Below are positions 43,476-52,787 of a stretch of DNA of 64,000 nucleotides, one piece after another. The position numbers and the translations under genes were made by a program. Source of the DNA: Caballeronia glebae (GTDB lineage: Bacteria; Pseudomonadota; Gammaproteobacteria; Burkholderiales; Burkholderiaceae); assembly GCF_001545035.1 (NCBI RefSeq), contig NZ_FCOJ02000008.1:62001-126000 (forward strand). The letters are read 5' to 3'. The notes beneath the pieces were generated by a model that did no database searches, had not been told where the DNA came from, and was given only the letters and a program-made list of their open reading frames with translations. The stretch's first letter is position 1. Every line of letters begins with the position of its first letter.

Positions 43476-44642
43476 ATGAAGTTGGCTTTACGCGGCAAGG
43501 CGGTCGCAATGGCCGTCGCGGCATTATCGGCGGTAATCAGCAATCAGGTTTTGGCGGACGTGAAAATCGGCGTGACGGTTTCGGCAACGGGTCCGGCGGC
43601 CTCGCTCGGCATTCCGGAGAAGAACACCGTCGCATTGCTTCCCAAGGAAATCGCGGGACAGAAGGTGGAATATATCGTCCTCGACGACGCCACCGATTCC
43701 ACTCAGGCCGTGAAAAACGCGCGCAAGCTGACGAGCGAAGATCACGTCGATGCGCTCGTCGGTTCGACGGTCGTCCCCAATTCGCTCGCGATGACCGACA
43801 TCTCCGCTGAAACCCACACGCCGATGATCTCGATGGCCGCGGCCGCGAGCATCGTCGAACCGATGGACGCGAAAAAGGCGTGGGTCTTCAAGACGCCGCA
43901 GAACGACATCCTGATGGCCACCGCGATCGCGCAGCACATGTCGAATCACGGCGTGAAGACGGTCGCGTTCATCGGCTTCTCCGATGCCTACGGCGAGAGC
44001 TGGTTCAAGGAATTCTCGAAAGCGGCCGATCTCGCGAAGTTGAAGATAGTCGCGAACGAGCGCTTTGCACGCAACGACGCATCCGTGACGGGCCAGGTGC
44101 TCAAGATGATGTCGCAGAACGCGGACGCGGTGCTGATCGCGGGCGCGGGCACGCCGGCCGCGCTGCCGCAAAAGACGCTCAGGGAGCGCGGCTACAAGGG
44201 CAAGATCTATCAGACGCACGGCGTCGCCAATAACGACTTCCTGCGCGTGTGCGGCAAGGATTGCGAAGGCACGTTCCTGCCGGCGGGTCCGCTGCTCGTC
44301 GCGGAGCAGTTGCCCGATAGCAATCCCGTGAAGCAGGCCGCGCTCACGTACAAGAAGGCATATGAAGGCGCGTATGGCGCGGCCTCGGTGTCGACCTTCG
44401 GCGGGCATGCGTGGGACGCGGGCCTCATTCTGCAACGCGCGATTCCCGTCGCGTTAAAGAAAGGTCAGCCGGGCACGCAGGCGTTCCGCGAAGCGCTGCG
44501 CGCGGCCATCGAAGAGACGAAGAATCTGCCCGCGTCGCACGGCATCTTCAACATGAGCGCGAACGATCACTCGGGACTGGATCAGCGCGCGCGCGTGATG
44601 GTGGAGATCGTCGGCGGCAAGTGGAAGCTCTCGGGCAACTGA
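43476..44642 (+). CDS. Periplasmic binding protein, first of a tandem paralogous pair
   Basis: A 388-residue periplasmic binding protein of the Leu/Ile/Val fold. A signal peptide (MKLALRGKAVAMAVAAL ... LADV) precedes VKIGVTVSATGPAASLGIP, then DHVDALVGSTVVPNSLA and GKIYQTHGVANNDFLRVCGKDCEG, whose two cysteines may pair. It is closely similar along its whole length to the next gene, a tandem duplication. It has its own terminator, so it may be expressed apart from the downstream permeases. The ATG at 43476 is the only one placing the signal peptide first. Confidence 0.88.
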   Translation: MKLALRGKAVAMAVAALSAVISNQVLADVKIGVTVSATGPAASLGIPEKNTVALLPKEIAGQKVEYIVLDDATDSTQAVKNARKLTSEDHVDALVGSTVVPNSLAMTDISAETHTPMISMAAAASIVEPMDAKKAWVFKTPQNDILMATAIAQHMSNHGVKTVAFIGFSDAYGESWFKEFSKAADLAKLKIVANERFARNDASVTGQVLKMMSQNADAVLIAGAGTPAALPQKTLRERGYKGKIYQTHGVANNDFLRVCGKDCEGTFLPAGPLLVAEQLPDSNPVKQAALTYKKAYEGAYGAASVSTFGGHAWDAGLILQRAIPVALKKGQPGTQAFREALRAAIEETKNLPASHGIFNMSANDHSGLDQRARVMVEIVGGKWKLSGN

Positions 44643-44674
44643 CGGCAAGCGCATGTGAGCTGATCCGAAGAACC

Positions 44675-44704
44675 AAGGCGCGTCGTTTCGAACGCGCCTT
44701 TTTT
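44675..44704 (+). terminator. Rho-independent terminator between the two binding-protein genes
   Basis: AAGGCGCGT (44675-44683) pairs perfectly with ACGCGCCTT (44692-44700) around an eight-base loop, and T residues continue to 44704. It follows the first binding-protein stop by 32 bases. Confidence 0.85.
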
Positions 44705-44999
44705 CTGCGCACGATGAGAGAGCATCGAAAAAGAGAAGAGGGCGCGAAGCCCCGCGGATCGCACAGGCGCCGTCAGGGAAAACCTGCCTTGGCGCGCAGT
44801 ATGGCGGTCAATAAATTGGGGCGGCTCAGGGGTCCGTTCACCTATAAAACGGCCTGCGTTGCCCCGTGAAGGGCCGATCGCAAGGCATGCGACGAAGCGA
44901 ATACGCAAAGAATTCGCAAGGAGCATGACGCCGCGAGCGGAGTGGATAACAACTCGCAGCAGCGCACCGAATGGTGCAAGTCGCGTTTGGAGACAAGCA
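44705..44999. other. Region between the terminator and the second binding-protein gene
   Basis: About 295 bases with no supported gene. It should hold the promoter of the second binding-protein and permease operon. A near-consensus single DnaA-like sequence AGTGGATAA at 44941-44949 is isolated and probably incidental. Confidence 0.4.
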
Positions 45000-46172
45000 A
45001 TGAAAACGAAGAAGGCATGGATCAAGACGGGCATCGCGCTCGCTATCGCGGGCGGCATGTTCGCGGGGGCGGGCGCGGCGTTCGCCCAGGTGAAGATCGG
45101 CGTGACGCTCTCGGCGACGGGACCGGCCGCATCGCTCGGGATTCCCGAGAAAAATACCGTCGCGCTGTTGCCGAAGGAAATCGGCGGGAAGTCGGTCGAG
45201 TGGATCGTGCTCGACGACGGTTCCGACACGAGCCGCGCCGTGCAGAACACGCGCAAGCTGATCGATGAAGATCACGTCGATGCGATCGTCGGTTCCACCG
45301 TGACGCCGAATTCGCTCGCGATGATCGACCCGGCCGCCGCGGGCAAGACGCCGATGATCTCGATGGCCGCGTCGGCCGCCATCATCGCGCCGATGGATGC
45401 GAAGAAAGCGTGGGTCTTCAAGACGCCGCAGAACGACGCGCTCATGGCCGATGCAATCGCGAGCTACATGGAGAAGCACGGCGTGAAGACGGTGGGCTTC
45501 ATCGGCTTCGCGGATGCCTACGGCGACGGCTGGTACAACGTGTTCAACACGGCGGCCGCGGCGCACAAGCTGAAGATCGTCACGAACGAGCGCTATAACC
45601 GCACGGACACGTCCGTGACCGGCCAGGTGCTGAAGACGATGGGCGCGAATCCCGACGCGGTGCTGATCGCGGGCGCGGGCACGCCGTCCGCGCTGCCGGC
45701 GAAGGCGCTGAAAGAGCGCGGCTACAAGGGCAAGGTCTATCAGACGCACGGCGTCGCCAACAACGACTTCCTGCGCGTCTGCGGCAAGGACTGCGAGGGC
45801 GAGATTCTCCCCGCCGGTCCGGTGCTCGTGACCGAGCAACTGCCCGATAGCAATCCGGTGAAGAAGTCGTCGGCGGCCTACAAGGAAGCCTATGAGAAGG
45901 CATACGGCGCGGGCTCGCTTTCGACCTTCGGCGGCCATGCATGGGATGCCGGTCAGATGCTTCAGCGCGCGATTCCCGAAGCGCTGAAGAAGGGCCAGCC
46001 GGGCACGCCGGAATTCCGCGAGGCACTGCGCGCTGCGCTGGAGAACCTGAAGGATCTGCCGGTGGCGCACGGCATCATGAACATGACGCCGACCGATCAC
46101 AACGGCTTCGACAATCGCGCGCGCGTGATGGTGCAGATCGTCGACGGCAAGTGGAAGCTGTTGAACGACTAG
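45000..46172 (+). CDS. Periplasmic binding protein, second of the tandem pair
   Basis: A 390-residue paralogue of the preceding protein. It has a signal peptide (MKTKKAWIKTGIALAIAGG ... AAFAQ), VKIGVTLSATGPAASLGIP, DHVDAIVGSTVTPNSLA, and GKVYQTHGVANNDFLRVCGKDCEG. Most differences are conservative or cluster in surface helices, so the two probably bind related ligands with different affinity or specificity. GGAGACAAGCA precedes the ATG. The permease gene follows after 143 bases containing a hairpin, so this protein is likely made in excess over the membrane parts. Confidence 0.88.
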   Translation: MKTKKAWIKTGIALAIAGGMFAGAGAAFAQVKIGVTLSATGPAASLGIPEKNTVALLPKEIGGKSVEWIVLDDGSDTSRAVQNTRKLIDEDHVDAIVGSTVTPNSLAMIDPAAAGKTPMISMAASAAIIAPMDAKKAWVFKTPQNDALMADAIASYMEKHGVKTVGFIGFADAYGDGWYNVFNTAAAAHKLKIVTNERYNRTDTSVTGQVLKTMGANPDAVLIAGAGTPSALPAKALKERGYKGKVYQTHGVANNDFLRVCGKDCEGEILPAGPVLVTEQLPDSNPVKKSSAAYKEAYEKAYGAGSLSTFGGHAWDAGQMLQRAIPEALKKGQPGTPEFREALRAALENLKDLPVAHGIMNMTPTDHNGFDNRARVMVQIVDGKWKLLND

Positions 46173-46224
46173 CGTCGTGGAACGCGTTCATCGCGCGTTC
46201 GTGTTTCTTATTTTCAAGATGAAC

Positions 46225-46254
46225 GAGCGGCGCACCGGCAACGGCGCGCCGCTC
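46225..46254 (+). other. Hairpin between binding-protein and permease genes
   Basis: GAGCGGCGC (46225-46233) pairs with GCGCCGCTC (46246-46254), with an inner CCG/CGG extension and no T-run. Such intercistronic hairpins in ABC operons commonly protect the upstream binding-protein mRNA and lower permease expression; that role is inferred. Confidence 0.5.
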
Positions 46255-46315
46255 TGACCATATTTCGGCGGCTGTCGTCGAGCCGCCTGTTTCACAGAAG
46301 CCCCGAAGAGGAAGT

Positions 46316-47371
46316 ATGGACTTATCGATTGCGGCGATCCTCGCGCAGGACGGGATCACCACGGGCGCGATCTACGCCTTGCTCGCGCTCGCTCTGGTGC
46401 TCGTGTTCTCCGTGACACGCGTCATTTTCATTCCGCAGGGCGAGTTCGTCGCGTATGGCGCGCTCACGCTGGCCGCGCTGCAGACGCAGAAGCTGCCGGC
46501 CACTTGCTATCTGCTCATCGCGATGGGCGTAGGCTGCTTCGTCGCCGAACTTGCGGGCATCCTTCGGCATCCTTCGCGATATCAGCGAATCGGGCGCCTG
46601 CTCGCCGTACTGGCGGGCAAATATCTGCTGTTTCCCGTCGCGGTGTGGGGCGTTACTCAGGCTGCTTTCGCGCAGCCTTTGCCGATGATCGTGCAGATTG
46701 CGCTGACGCTTCTGATCGTCGTGCCGATGGGACCGTTCGTCTATCGCCTCGCGTATGAGCCGATTGCCGAGGCGAGCACGCTGTTGCTGCTTATCGTGGC
46801 CGTCGCCGTGCACTTCGCGATGGTCGGCCTCGGGCTCGTGATGTTTGGCGCGGAAGGCTCGCGCACGACGGCCTTCTCCGACGCCAACTTCAATCTCGGC
46901 AGCGTGTCGATCTCGGGGCAGAGCCTGTGGGTCGTCGGCACGGCCGTGGTGCTGATCGTCGCGCTGTACTTTTACTTCGATCGATCGATCTCCGGCAAGG
47001 CGTTGCGCGCGACGTCGGTGAATCGTCTGGGCGCGCGGCTCGTGGGCATCGGCACGACGCAGGCGGGGCGTTTGGCGTTCACGCTCGCGGCCGGCCTCGG
47101 CGCGCTCTGCGGCGTGCTCGTGGCACCGATCACGACGATTTATTACGACTCCGGCTTCCTAATCGGCCTGAAGGGTTTCGTGGGCGCGATCGTCGGCGGT
47201 CTGGTGAGCTATCCGCTCGCGGCGGCGGGATCGATCCTGGTCGGCTTGCTCGAATCGTATTCGTCGTTCTGGGCGAGCGCGTACAAGGAGGTGATCGTTT
47301 TTACGTTGATTATTCCGGTCCTGCTCTGGCGCAGCCTGGCGAGCCCGCATTCGGACGAGGACGAGGAGTAA
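46316..47371 (+). CDS. LivH-type ABC transporter permease of the second system
   Basis: A 351-residue permease, longer than usual for LivH (about 290-310) because of an insert around residues 80-140. This carries two extra hydrophobic stretches ([33 protein letters not shown]). The conserved parts are [59 protein letters not shown] and [36 protein letters not shown] precedes the ATG. The acidic C-terminus (HSDEDEE) ends four bases before the fused permease-ATPase gene. Confidence 0.85.
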   Translation: MDLSIAAILAQDGITTGAIYALLALALVLVFSVTRVIFIPQGEFVAYGALTLAALQTQKLPATCYLLIAMGVGCFVAELAGILRHPSRYQRIGRLLAVLAGKYLLFPVAVWGVTQAAFAQPLPMIVQIALTLLIVVPMGPFVYRLAYEPIAEASTLLLLIVAVAVHFAMVGLGLVMFGAEGSRTTAFSDANFNLGSVSISGQSLWVVGTAVVLIVALYFYFDRSISGKALRATSVNRLGARLVGIGTTQAGRLAFTLAAGLGALCGVLVAPITTIYYDSGFLIGLKGFVGAIVGGLVSYPLAAAGSILVGLLESYSSFWASAYKEVIVFTLIIPVLLWRSLASPHSDEDEE

Positions 47372-47375
47372 GCCG

Positions 47376-49160
47376 ATGAAATTCCTGCATCGATATCGAT
47401 TTTTCTGGGTTTTCCTGCTGGTCGTGTTCGCGTTGCCGATCCTGCCGGGAGCGGTCGCCGTGCCCGAGTACTGGATCACGCTGCTGAACTACATCGGCCT
47501 CTATTCGATCGTCGCGATCGGGCTCGTGCTGCTGACGGGCATTGGCGGAATGACGAGCTTCGGCCAGGCCGCGTTTGTGGGCGTGGGCGCGTATGCGACC
47601 GCCTTCCTGACGACGCGCTACGGCGTCTCGCCGTGGCTCGCGCTGATTGCGGGCGTCGTGCTGACTGCCTTCATCGCGCTGCTGCTCGGGCTCATCACGA
47701 TGCGCCTGTCCGGGCACTTCCTTCCGCTCGGGACGATCGCGTGGGGACTGTCGCTGTTCTATCTGTTCGGCAATATGGATCTGCTCGGCAAGTACGACGG
47801 CATCAACGGCATTCCGGTGCTCAGCGTCTTCGGCTGGCAACTCGAATCGGGACGCAGTATCTACTACCTGATTTGGGTCGTCGTGCTGCTCGCGGTGATT
47901 TCTGTTCAGAATCTGCTTAACAGCCGGCCGGGTCGCGCTATTCGCGCGCTGCGTGGCGGGGGCACGATGGCAGAGGCGATGGGAATCAATACCGCGTGGA
48001 TGCGCGTGGTCATCTTCATCTACGCAGCGGTTCTGGCGGCCATTTCCGGCTTCCTGTACGCCCATTTGCAGCGGGCGGTGAATCCGACGCCGTTCGGACT
48101 GAATCACGGCATCGAGTTCCTGTTCATGGCGGTCGTCGGCGGCGTTTCGCATGTCTGGGGTGCGATTCTCGGTGCGACGATCCTCACCGTTCTTCAGGAT
48201 TATCTGCAAACGCTGCTGCCGAAGTTGCTTGGCGCGAACGGTAATTTCGAGATCATCGTTTTTGGCGTGCTGATGGTGCTCTTGCTGCAGTACGCGCGGC
48301 AGGGCGTTTGGCCTTTCGTCGCGCGCATCTTTCCTCGCGGGCCGCGCGCACACGTTTCCGATCGCGGCGATTCATTGCCGCGGCGCAGCAAACCGACGGC
48401 AGGCGAGCGCTTGCTGGTTGTCGACAATGCGCGTAAACAGTTCGGCGGTCTAGTCGCAGTCAACGACGTGAGTTTCGAAGTAAAGGCGGGCGAGATCATT
48501 GGTTTGATCGGACCAAATGGTGCGGGCAAATCCACGACGTTCAATCTCGTGACGGGCGTGCTTCAGGCGACGAGCGGCGCTATCAGTTTTCACGGCGAAC
48601 GCATCGAGAAGCTGACTTCACGTGAAATCGTCAAGCGGGGAATCGGGCGGACATTTCAGCACGTCAAGATGCTTCCGGGGATGACGGTTTTGGAGAACGT
48701 CGCGATCGGCGCGCATTTGCGTGGCAAGACCGGCGTTTGGCGCAGCGTCGTGCGTCTGAATGCGGCAGAAGAAGCGCGGCTTATGTCCGAGGCCGCGAAG
48801 CAAATCAAGCGCGTCGGTCTGGAGAAACATATTTATAGCGAGGCTGGCAGTCTCGCGCTCGGCCAGCAGCGGATTCTCGAAATCGCCCGCGCGTTGTGCT
48901 GCGACCCGACGCTGCTGTTGCTCGATGAACCGGCTGCCGGATTGCGGTATCAGGAAAAGCTTCAACTGGCGGACCTGCTGCGAAAGCTTCGGGCAGAAGG
49001 AATGAGCATTCTGCTGGTAGAGCACGACATGGACTTCGTGATGAATCTGACGGATCGGCTCGTGGTAATGGAATTCGGCACGAAGATCGCCGAAGGACTG
49101 CCGAAGGATGTTCAGAAAGATCCGGCGGTGCTCGAAGCATATCTAGGCGGGGTGGAATGA
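47376..49160 (+). CDS. Fused LivM permease and LivG ATPase of the second system
   Basis: A 594-residue protein joining two transporter parts usually made as separate chains. Residues 1-320 are a LivM permease (SIVAIGLVLLTGIGGMTSFGQAAFVGVGAY, AVVGGVSHVWGAILGATIL). A charged linker (PRGPRAHVSDRGDSLPRRSKP) at about 325-348 leads to a LivG ATPase with Walker A GPNGAGKST at 379-387, signature LALGQQRILEIARALC, Walker B LLLLDEPAAGL and LVEHDMDFVMNLTD. The signature reads LALGQQ rather than LSGGQ, as is common in LivG. No frameshift or stop interrupts the join, so it is a true fusion. The stop overlaps the next ATG. Confidence 0.9.
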   Translation: MKFLHRYRFFWVFLLVVFALPILPGAVAVPEYWITLLNYIGLYSIVAIGLVLLTGIGGMTSFGQAAFVGVGAYATAFLTTRYGVSPWLALIAGVVLTAFIALLLGLITMRLSGHFLPLGTIAWGLSLFYLFGNMDLLGKYDGINGIPVLSVFGWQLESGRSIYYLIWVVVLLAVISVQNLLNSRPGRAIRALRGGGTMAEAMGINTAWMRVVIFIYAAVLAAISGFLYAHLQRAVNPTPFGLNHGIEFLFMAVVGGVSHVWGAILGATILTVLQDYLQTLLPKLLGANGNFEIIVFGVLMVLLLQYARQGVWPFVARIFPRGPRAHVSDRGDSLPRRSKPTAGERLLVVDNARKQFGGLVAVNDVSFEVKAGEIIGLIGPNGAGKSTTFNLVTGVLQATSGAISFHGERIEKLTSREIVKRGIGRTFQHVKMLPGMTVLENVAIGAHLRGKTGVWRSVVRLNAAEEARLMSEAAKQIKRVGLEKHIYSEAGSLALGQQRILEIARALCCDPTLLLLDEPAAGLRYQEKLQLADLLRKLRAEGMSILLVEHDMDFVMNLTDRLVVMEFGTKIAEGLPKDVQKDPAVLEAYLGGVE

Positions 49161-49927
49161 TGGCGAACGAATCGAACGCGGTGGGCGATCCGATTTTGCA
49201 AGTGGAGGGTTTGTCGGTGCGCTACGGCAAAGTCGAAGCGTTGCACGATGGCAAGCTCACGGTCGGGGCGGGGCAAATCGTTTCGGTAATCGGACCGAAC
49301 GGAGCGGGGAAGTCGACGCTGCTCAACGCAATCATGGGCGCGTTGCCGCAGACGGGACATGCCAAGGGCCTCGTGCGCTATCTCGGCGAGGACGTCTCGG
49401 CCGTGGCGATCGAGCGTCGTGTTTCACGTGGAATGTGTCTCGTGCCGGAGAAGCGCGAATTATTCGCGACGATGGCGGTCGAGGACAACCTTGTGCTCGG
49501 CGCTTATCGGCGTAAGAAGGCGGGCGAGCGAAATTATCTCGATCAACTCGATCACGTGTTCGAGCTTTTCCCGCGGCTCAAGGAGCGACGGAAACAGGCA
49601 GCAGGAACATTGTCGGGAGGAGAGAGGCAAATGCTCGCAGTGGGCCGCGCGCTCATGGGGAAACCGCAACTTCTCATGCTCGACGAGCCGAGCCTCGGAC
49701 TCGCCCCGCTAATCGTGAAAGAGATCTTTCACATCATCAGCGCGCTGCGTCAGACGGGTGTTGCAACGCTGCTAATCGAGCAGAACGCCCGTGCCGCACT
49801 TCAGATCTCGGACTACGGCTATGTCCTTGAGACGGGCGAGTTCGCGCTCGAAGGGAATGCGGACGCGCTTCAGCACAATCCGCAAGTCATCGAAACCTAC
49901 CTTGGTCTGACGAAAAAAGTCGCATAG
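49157..49927 (+). CDS. LivF-type ABC transporter ATP-binding protein of the second system
   Basis: A 256-residue ATPase. Walker A is GPNGAGKSTLLNAI, the signature is LSGGERQMLAVGRALM, and Walker B is LLMLDEPSLGLAPL. A normal lysine is present in Walker A, unlike the LivF at 38947. The start overlaps the fused gene's stop (ATGATG, two possible ATGs). A degenerate parS-like sequence (49420-49435) lies inside this gene. A palindromic terminator with a perfect parS follows the stop. Confidence 0.92.
   Translation: MMANESNAVGDPILQVEGLSVRYGKVEALHDGKLTVGAGQIVSVIGPNGAGKSTLLNAIMGALPQTGHAKGLVRYLGEDVSAVAIERRVSRGMCLVPEKRELFATMAVEDNLVLGAYRRKKAGERNYLDQLDHVFELFPRLKERRKQAAGTLSGGERQMLAVGRALMGKPQLLMLDEPSLGLAPLIVKEIFHIISALRQTGVATLLIEQNARAALQISDYGYVLETGEFALEGNADALQHNPQVIETYLGLTKKVA
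49420..49435. other. Degenerate parS-like site
   Basis: TGTTTCACGTGGAATG matches the 16-base parS TGTTTCACGTGAAACA at 13 positions, including the core CACGTG, and lies 540 bases from a perfect copy. ParB may bind it weakly. Confidence 0.35.
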
Positions 49928-49951
49928 CTCCTTCGATGTTTCGGTCGTTCG

Positions 49952-49985
49952 ATGGCGTGTTTCACGTGAAACACGCCATTTTTTT
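49952..49985 (+). terminator. Terminator built on a 28-base palindrome that contains parS
   Basis: A perfect palindrome at 49952-49979 (outer arms ATGGCG and CGCCAT) is followed directly by T residues to 49985, 25 bases after the ABC ATPase stop. Folded, it is a 13- or 14-pair hairpin with a T-run, a Rho-independent terminator. The central 16 bases are a perfect parS. Confidence 0.75.
49958..49973. other. parS: Perfect parS centromere site
   Basis: TGTTTCACGTGAAACA, identical to the widely conserved chromosomal parS consensus bound by ParB. It lies 2.8 kb upstream of parA and forms the core of a terminator hairpin. Confidence 0.92.
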
Positions 49986-50028
49986 CGTCCTCGACCAGTC
50001 GTTCGAATCGGGGGCGGGAAGAAGCCGT

Positions 50029-50034
50029 TATAAT
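50029..50034 (+). promoter_or_regulatory. Possible -10 element of the mnmG promoter
   Basis: TATAAT 50 bases before the mnmG ATG, after the terminator at 49985. No good -35 lies at the right distance (around 50006-50011), so the call is tentative. Confidence 0.35.
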
Positions 50035-50083
50035 TCAAAGCTATTCTCTCTTCAGGTTCGTGTCGTTCGCACACGAGATCTCA

Positions 50084-52048
50084 ATGCTTTATCCCACAGA
50101 ATTTGATGTGATCGTCGTTGGCGGCGGTCACGCGGGCACTGAGGCGGCGCTCGCCTTGGCGCGTATGGGCTGCAAAACGCTGCTTTTGACCCATAACATC
50201 GAGACGCTTGGCCAGATGAGCTGCAATCCGTCGATTGGCGGGATCGGCAAAGGCCATCTCGTCAAAGAAGTCGACGCGTTAGGCGGTGCCATGGCAGCGG
50301 CCACGGACGAGTCGGGCATTCAGTTCCGCATCCTGAACTCGTCGAAGGGACCGGCTGTCCGGGCGACGCGCGCGCAGGCCGATCGTCTGCTTTATAAGCA
50401 GGCAATCCGTCATCGGCTCGAAAATCAGCCGAATCTGTGGCTGTTTCAGCAGGCGGTGGACGATTTGATGGTCGAAGGCGATCGCGTCGTCGGTGCTGTC
50501 ACACAGGTCGGTCTACGGTTTCGCTCTCGCGCCGTGGTCTTGACGGCGGGCACTTTCCTGGACGGGAAGATTCACGTCGGCCTTAATAACTACGTCGGCG
50601 GCCGTGCGGGCGATCCGGCTGCCGTGTCTCTTTCGGCGCGTCTGAAGGAATTGAAGCTGCCGCAAGGCCGCCTCAAAACCGGCACGCCGCCGCGAATCGA
50701 TGGCCGCACGATTGATTTTTCGAAGCTCGAAGAGCAACCGGGCGATCTCGATCCGATTCCAGTGTTCTCGTTTTTGGGCAGGGTGGAGCAGCATCCGCGT
50801 CAGATGCCGTGCTGGGTCACGCATACGAACGCCAGAACGCATGACATTATTCGCTCCGGGCTTGATCGCTCGCCCATGTACACGGGCGTTATTGAAGGCG
50901 TGGGGCCGCGCTATTGCCCCTCGATCGAGGACAAGATTCATCGCTTTGCGTCGAAAGATGCTCACCAGATTTTTCTGGAACCGGAAGGGCTGACCACGAA
51001 CGAGTTTTATCCGAACGGCATCTCGACGAGCCTTCCGTTTGATGTCCAGCTCGATCTCGTGCGCTCGATGCATGGCTTGGAGCACGCTCATATCCTTCGC
51101 CCGGGATACGCGATCGAATACGATTACTTCGATCCGCGTGCGTTGAAGGCGTCGCTTGAAACGAAAGCGATCAATGGCTTGTTTTTCGCCGGACAGATCA
51201 ACGGAACGACAGGCTACGAAGAGGCCGCCGCGCAAGGTTTGCTCGCGGGCATTAACGCCGGCCTCCAGGTGCAAGGCAAAGACGCGTGGTCGCCGCGCCG
51301 CGATCAGGCGTATTTGGGCGTTCTCGTTGATGATCTTGTGACGCGCGGTGTGTCGGAGCCGTATCGAATGTTCACGAGCCGCGCTGAATACCGTCTCTCG
51401 CTGCGCGAGGACAACGCAGACATGCGCCTGACGGAGATCGGCCGTGAGTTGGGCGTAATTGATGACGTCCGATGGGACACGTTCAGCCGCAAGCGCGACG
51501 CTGTTTCACGTGAAACACAGCGCCTCCGTTCGACGTGGGTCAATCCCAAGACATTGCCGGCGGAAGAAGCGACCGCATTCCTGGGCAAACCCATCGACCA
51601 CGAGTACAGCTTGGCCGATCTCCTGTGCCGTCCGGGTATTTCCTACGACGGAATTTGTGCGTTACGCGACGGCCTATGTGCTCCGGACGCGCCCTTGGCG
51701 GACGATCCGGTCCTGGTGAGCCAGATCAAAGAGCAGATTGAGATCGGTGTGAAGTATCAAGGCTACATCGATCGTCAGGCCGATGAGATCGTGCGAAACG
51801 GCGCGCATGAAAACACGCGCTTGCCTGAAGCTCTGGACTACAACGAGGTCCGTGGCCTGTCCTTCGAGGCTCGCCAGAAGCTGATCCAGCACCGACCTGA
51901 AACCATTGGTCAGGCATCGCGTATCTCGGGCATTACGCCGGCCGCGATTTCACTTCTGATGGTGCATCTGAAGCGCGGCGCAGGTCGCCGCGGCCGCAAC
52001 TCAGCCGGCGAGGATTCAGCGACCAGCAATCCGGCGGCGGTTCAATGA
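50084..52048 (+). CDS. mnmG: tRNA uridine-5-carboxymethylaminomethyl modification enzyme MnmG
   Basis: A 654-residue FAD protein that, with the GTPase MnmE, adds an aminomethyl or carboxymethylaminomethyl group to the wobble uridine of certain tRNAs. The FAD motif is [16 protein letters not shown] near residue 9. [44 protein letters not shown] and [17 protein letters not shown] are diagnostic, as is the C-terminal domain ending in an Arg/Gly-rich tail. ATG at 50084 (MLYPTEFDV) is the normal start; the frame extends 24 bases upstream. A perfect parS lies within the coding sequence. rsmG overlaps its end by four bases. Confidence 0.97.
   Translation: MLYPTEFDVIVVGGGHAGTEAALALARMGCKTLLLTHNIETLGQMSCNPSIGGIGKGHLVKEVDALGGAMAAATDESGIQFRILNSSKGPAVRATRAQADRLLYKQAIRHRLENQPNLWLFQQAVDDLMVEGDRVVGAVTQVGLRFRSRAVVLTAGTFLDGKIHVGLNNYVGGRAGDPAAVSLSARLKELKLPQGRLKTGTPPRIDGRTIDFSKLEEQPGDLDPIPVFSFLGRVEQHPRQMPCWVTHTNARTHDIIRSGLDRSPMYTGVIEGVGPRYCPSIEDKIHRFASKDAHQIFLEPEGLTTNEFYPNGISTSLPFDVQLDLVRSMHGLEHAHILRPGYAIEYDYFDPRALKASLETKAINGLFFAGQINGTTGYEEAAAQGLLAGINAGLQVQGKDAWSPRRDQAYLGVLVDDLVTRGVSEPYRMFTSRAEYRLSLREDNADMRLTEIGRELGVIDDVRWDTFSRKRDAVSRETQRLRSTWVNPKTLPAEEATAFLGKPIDHEYSLADLLCRPGISYDGICALRDGLCAPDAPLADDPVLVSQIKEQIEIGVKYQGYIDRQADEIVRNGAHENTRLPEALDYNEVRGLSFEARQKLIQHRPETIGQASRISGITPAAISLLMVHLKRGAGRRGRNSAGEDSATSNPAAVQ
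51502..51517. other. parS: Perfect parS centromere site inside mnmG
   Basis: TGTTTCACGTGAAACA read in frame within codons for AVSRETQ of MnmG, 1.3 kb upstream of parA. The coding sequence has evidently been held to the DNA motif. Confidence 0.92.
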
Positions 52049-52710
52049 CGGAGCGTAACCAATCTTTGCCGGCAACGCTCGAAGAGGGCGCCGCCGCGCT
52101 CGGACTCGCGCTTTCGTCGTCGCAAAGCCAAAAGCTGCTCGATTACGTCGCGCTGCTCGGTAAATGGAACTCCGTCTACAACCTGACGGCGATCCGCGAC
52201 CCGCAGCAGATGATGATCCAGCACATTCTGGACTCTCTCGCGATCGTTCCCGCGGTTTCCGCGCGTAATCCGGCGACAGCGCTGGACGTGGGTTCCGGCG
52301 GCGGTTTACCCGGCATCGTCCTGGCAATCGCACTCCCGGATTTGCGTGTCACGCTGAACGACATCGTTCACAAGAAAAGCGCTTTTCAGTCGCAGGCGAA
52401 GGTGCAGTTAGGTCTGAACAATCTATCTGTCGTGACGGGGCGTGTTGAGAGTTTACGTCCGGGTATCGAAGTACCGGAAAAATTCGATGTAATCGTGTCT
52501 CGTGCTTTCGCAGAGCTCTCCGATTTCGTTACACTTGCGCGTCATCTGGTTGCGGACAAGGGGCGGATTCTGGCAATGAAAGGCGTAAAGCCCGACGCCG
52601 AAGCCGCACGAGTGCCGGCGGGCGCCACGGTGCTTGGCATCGAGCGTCTGAACGTGCCGATGCTCGACGCCGAGCGGCATCTCGTCGAGATTGCCGTGGA
52701 GCCGTTATGA
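52045..52710 (+). CDS. rsmG: 16S rRNA (guanine-527-N7) methyltransferase RsmG
   Basis: A 221-residue SAM-dependent methyltransferase that makes m7G527 in 16S rRNA; loss of it gives low-level streptomycin resistance in many bacteria. The SAM motif is [16 protein letters not shown] near residue 72, and [29 protein letters not shown] and [12 protein letters not shown] are conserved. The ATG overlaps the mnmG stop (ATGA), so the two are coupled, a common arrangement near origins. Confidence 0.95.
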   Translation: MTERNQSLPATLEEGAAALGLALSSSQSQKLLDYVALLGKWNSVYNLTAIRDPQQMMIQHILDSLAIVPAVSARNPATALDVGSGGGLPGIVLAIALPDLRVTLNDIVHKKSAFQSQAKVQLGLNNLSVVTGRVESLRPGIEVPEKFDVIVSRAFAELSDFVTLARHLVADKGRILAMKGVKPDAEAARVPAGATVLGIERLNVPMLDAERHLVEIAVEPL

Positions 52711-52787
52711 CGGTCCGTTGAAGAGTTTTCATCCGCCATTCCAGGCATGCTGATCTTCTGACAGCGAAGAAACGAGGACACAAAACG

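Noticed and set aside
44941..44949. Single DnaA-like AGTGGATAA upstream of the second binding-protein gene
   Set aside because: Isolated near-match without neighbouring boxes or an AT-rich element, unlike the clusters at 23.8 and 27.2 kb.
48617..48632. CACGTGAAA half-site in the fused LivM-LivG gene
   Set aside because: About five mismatches over 16 bases; only the core and one half match.
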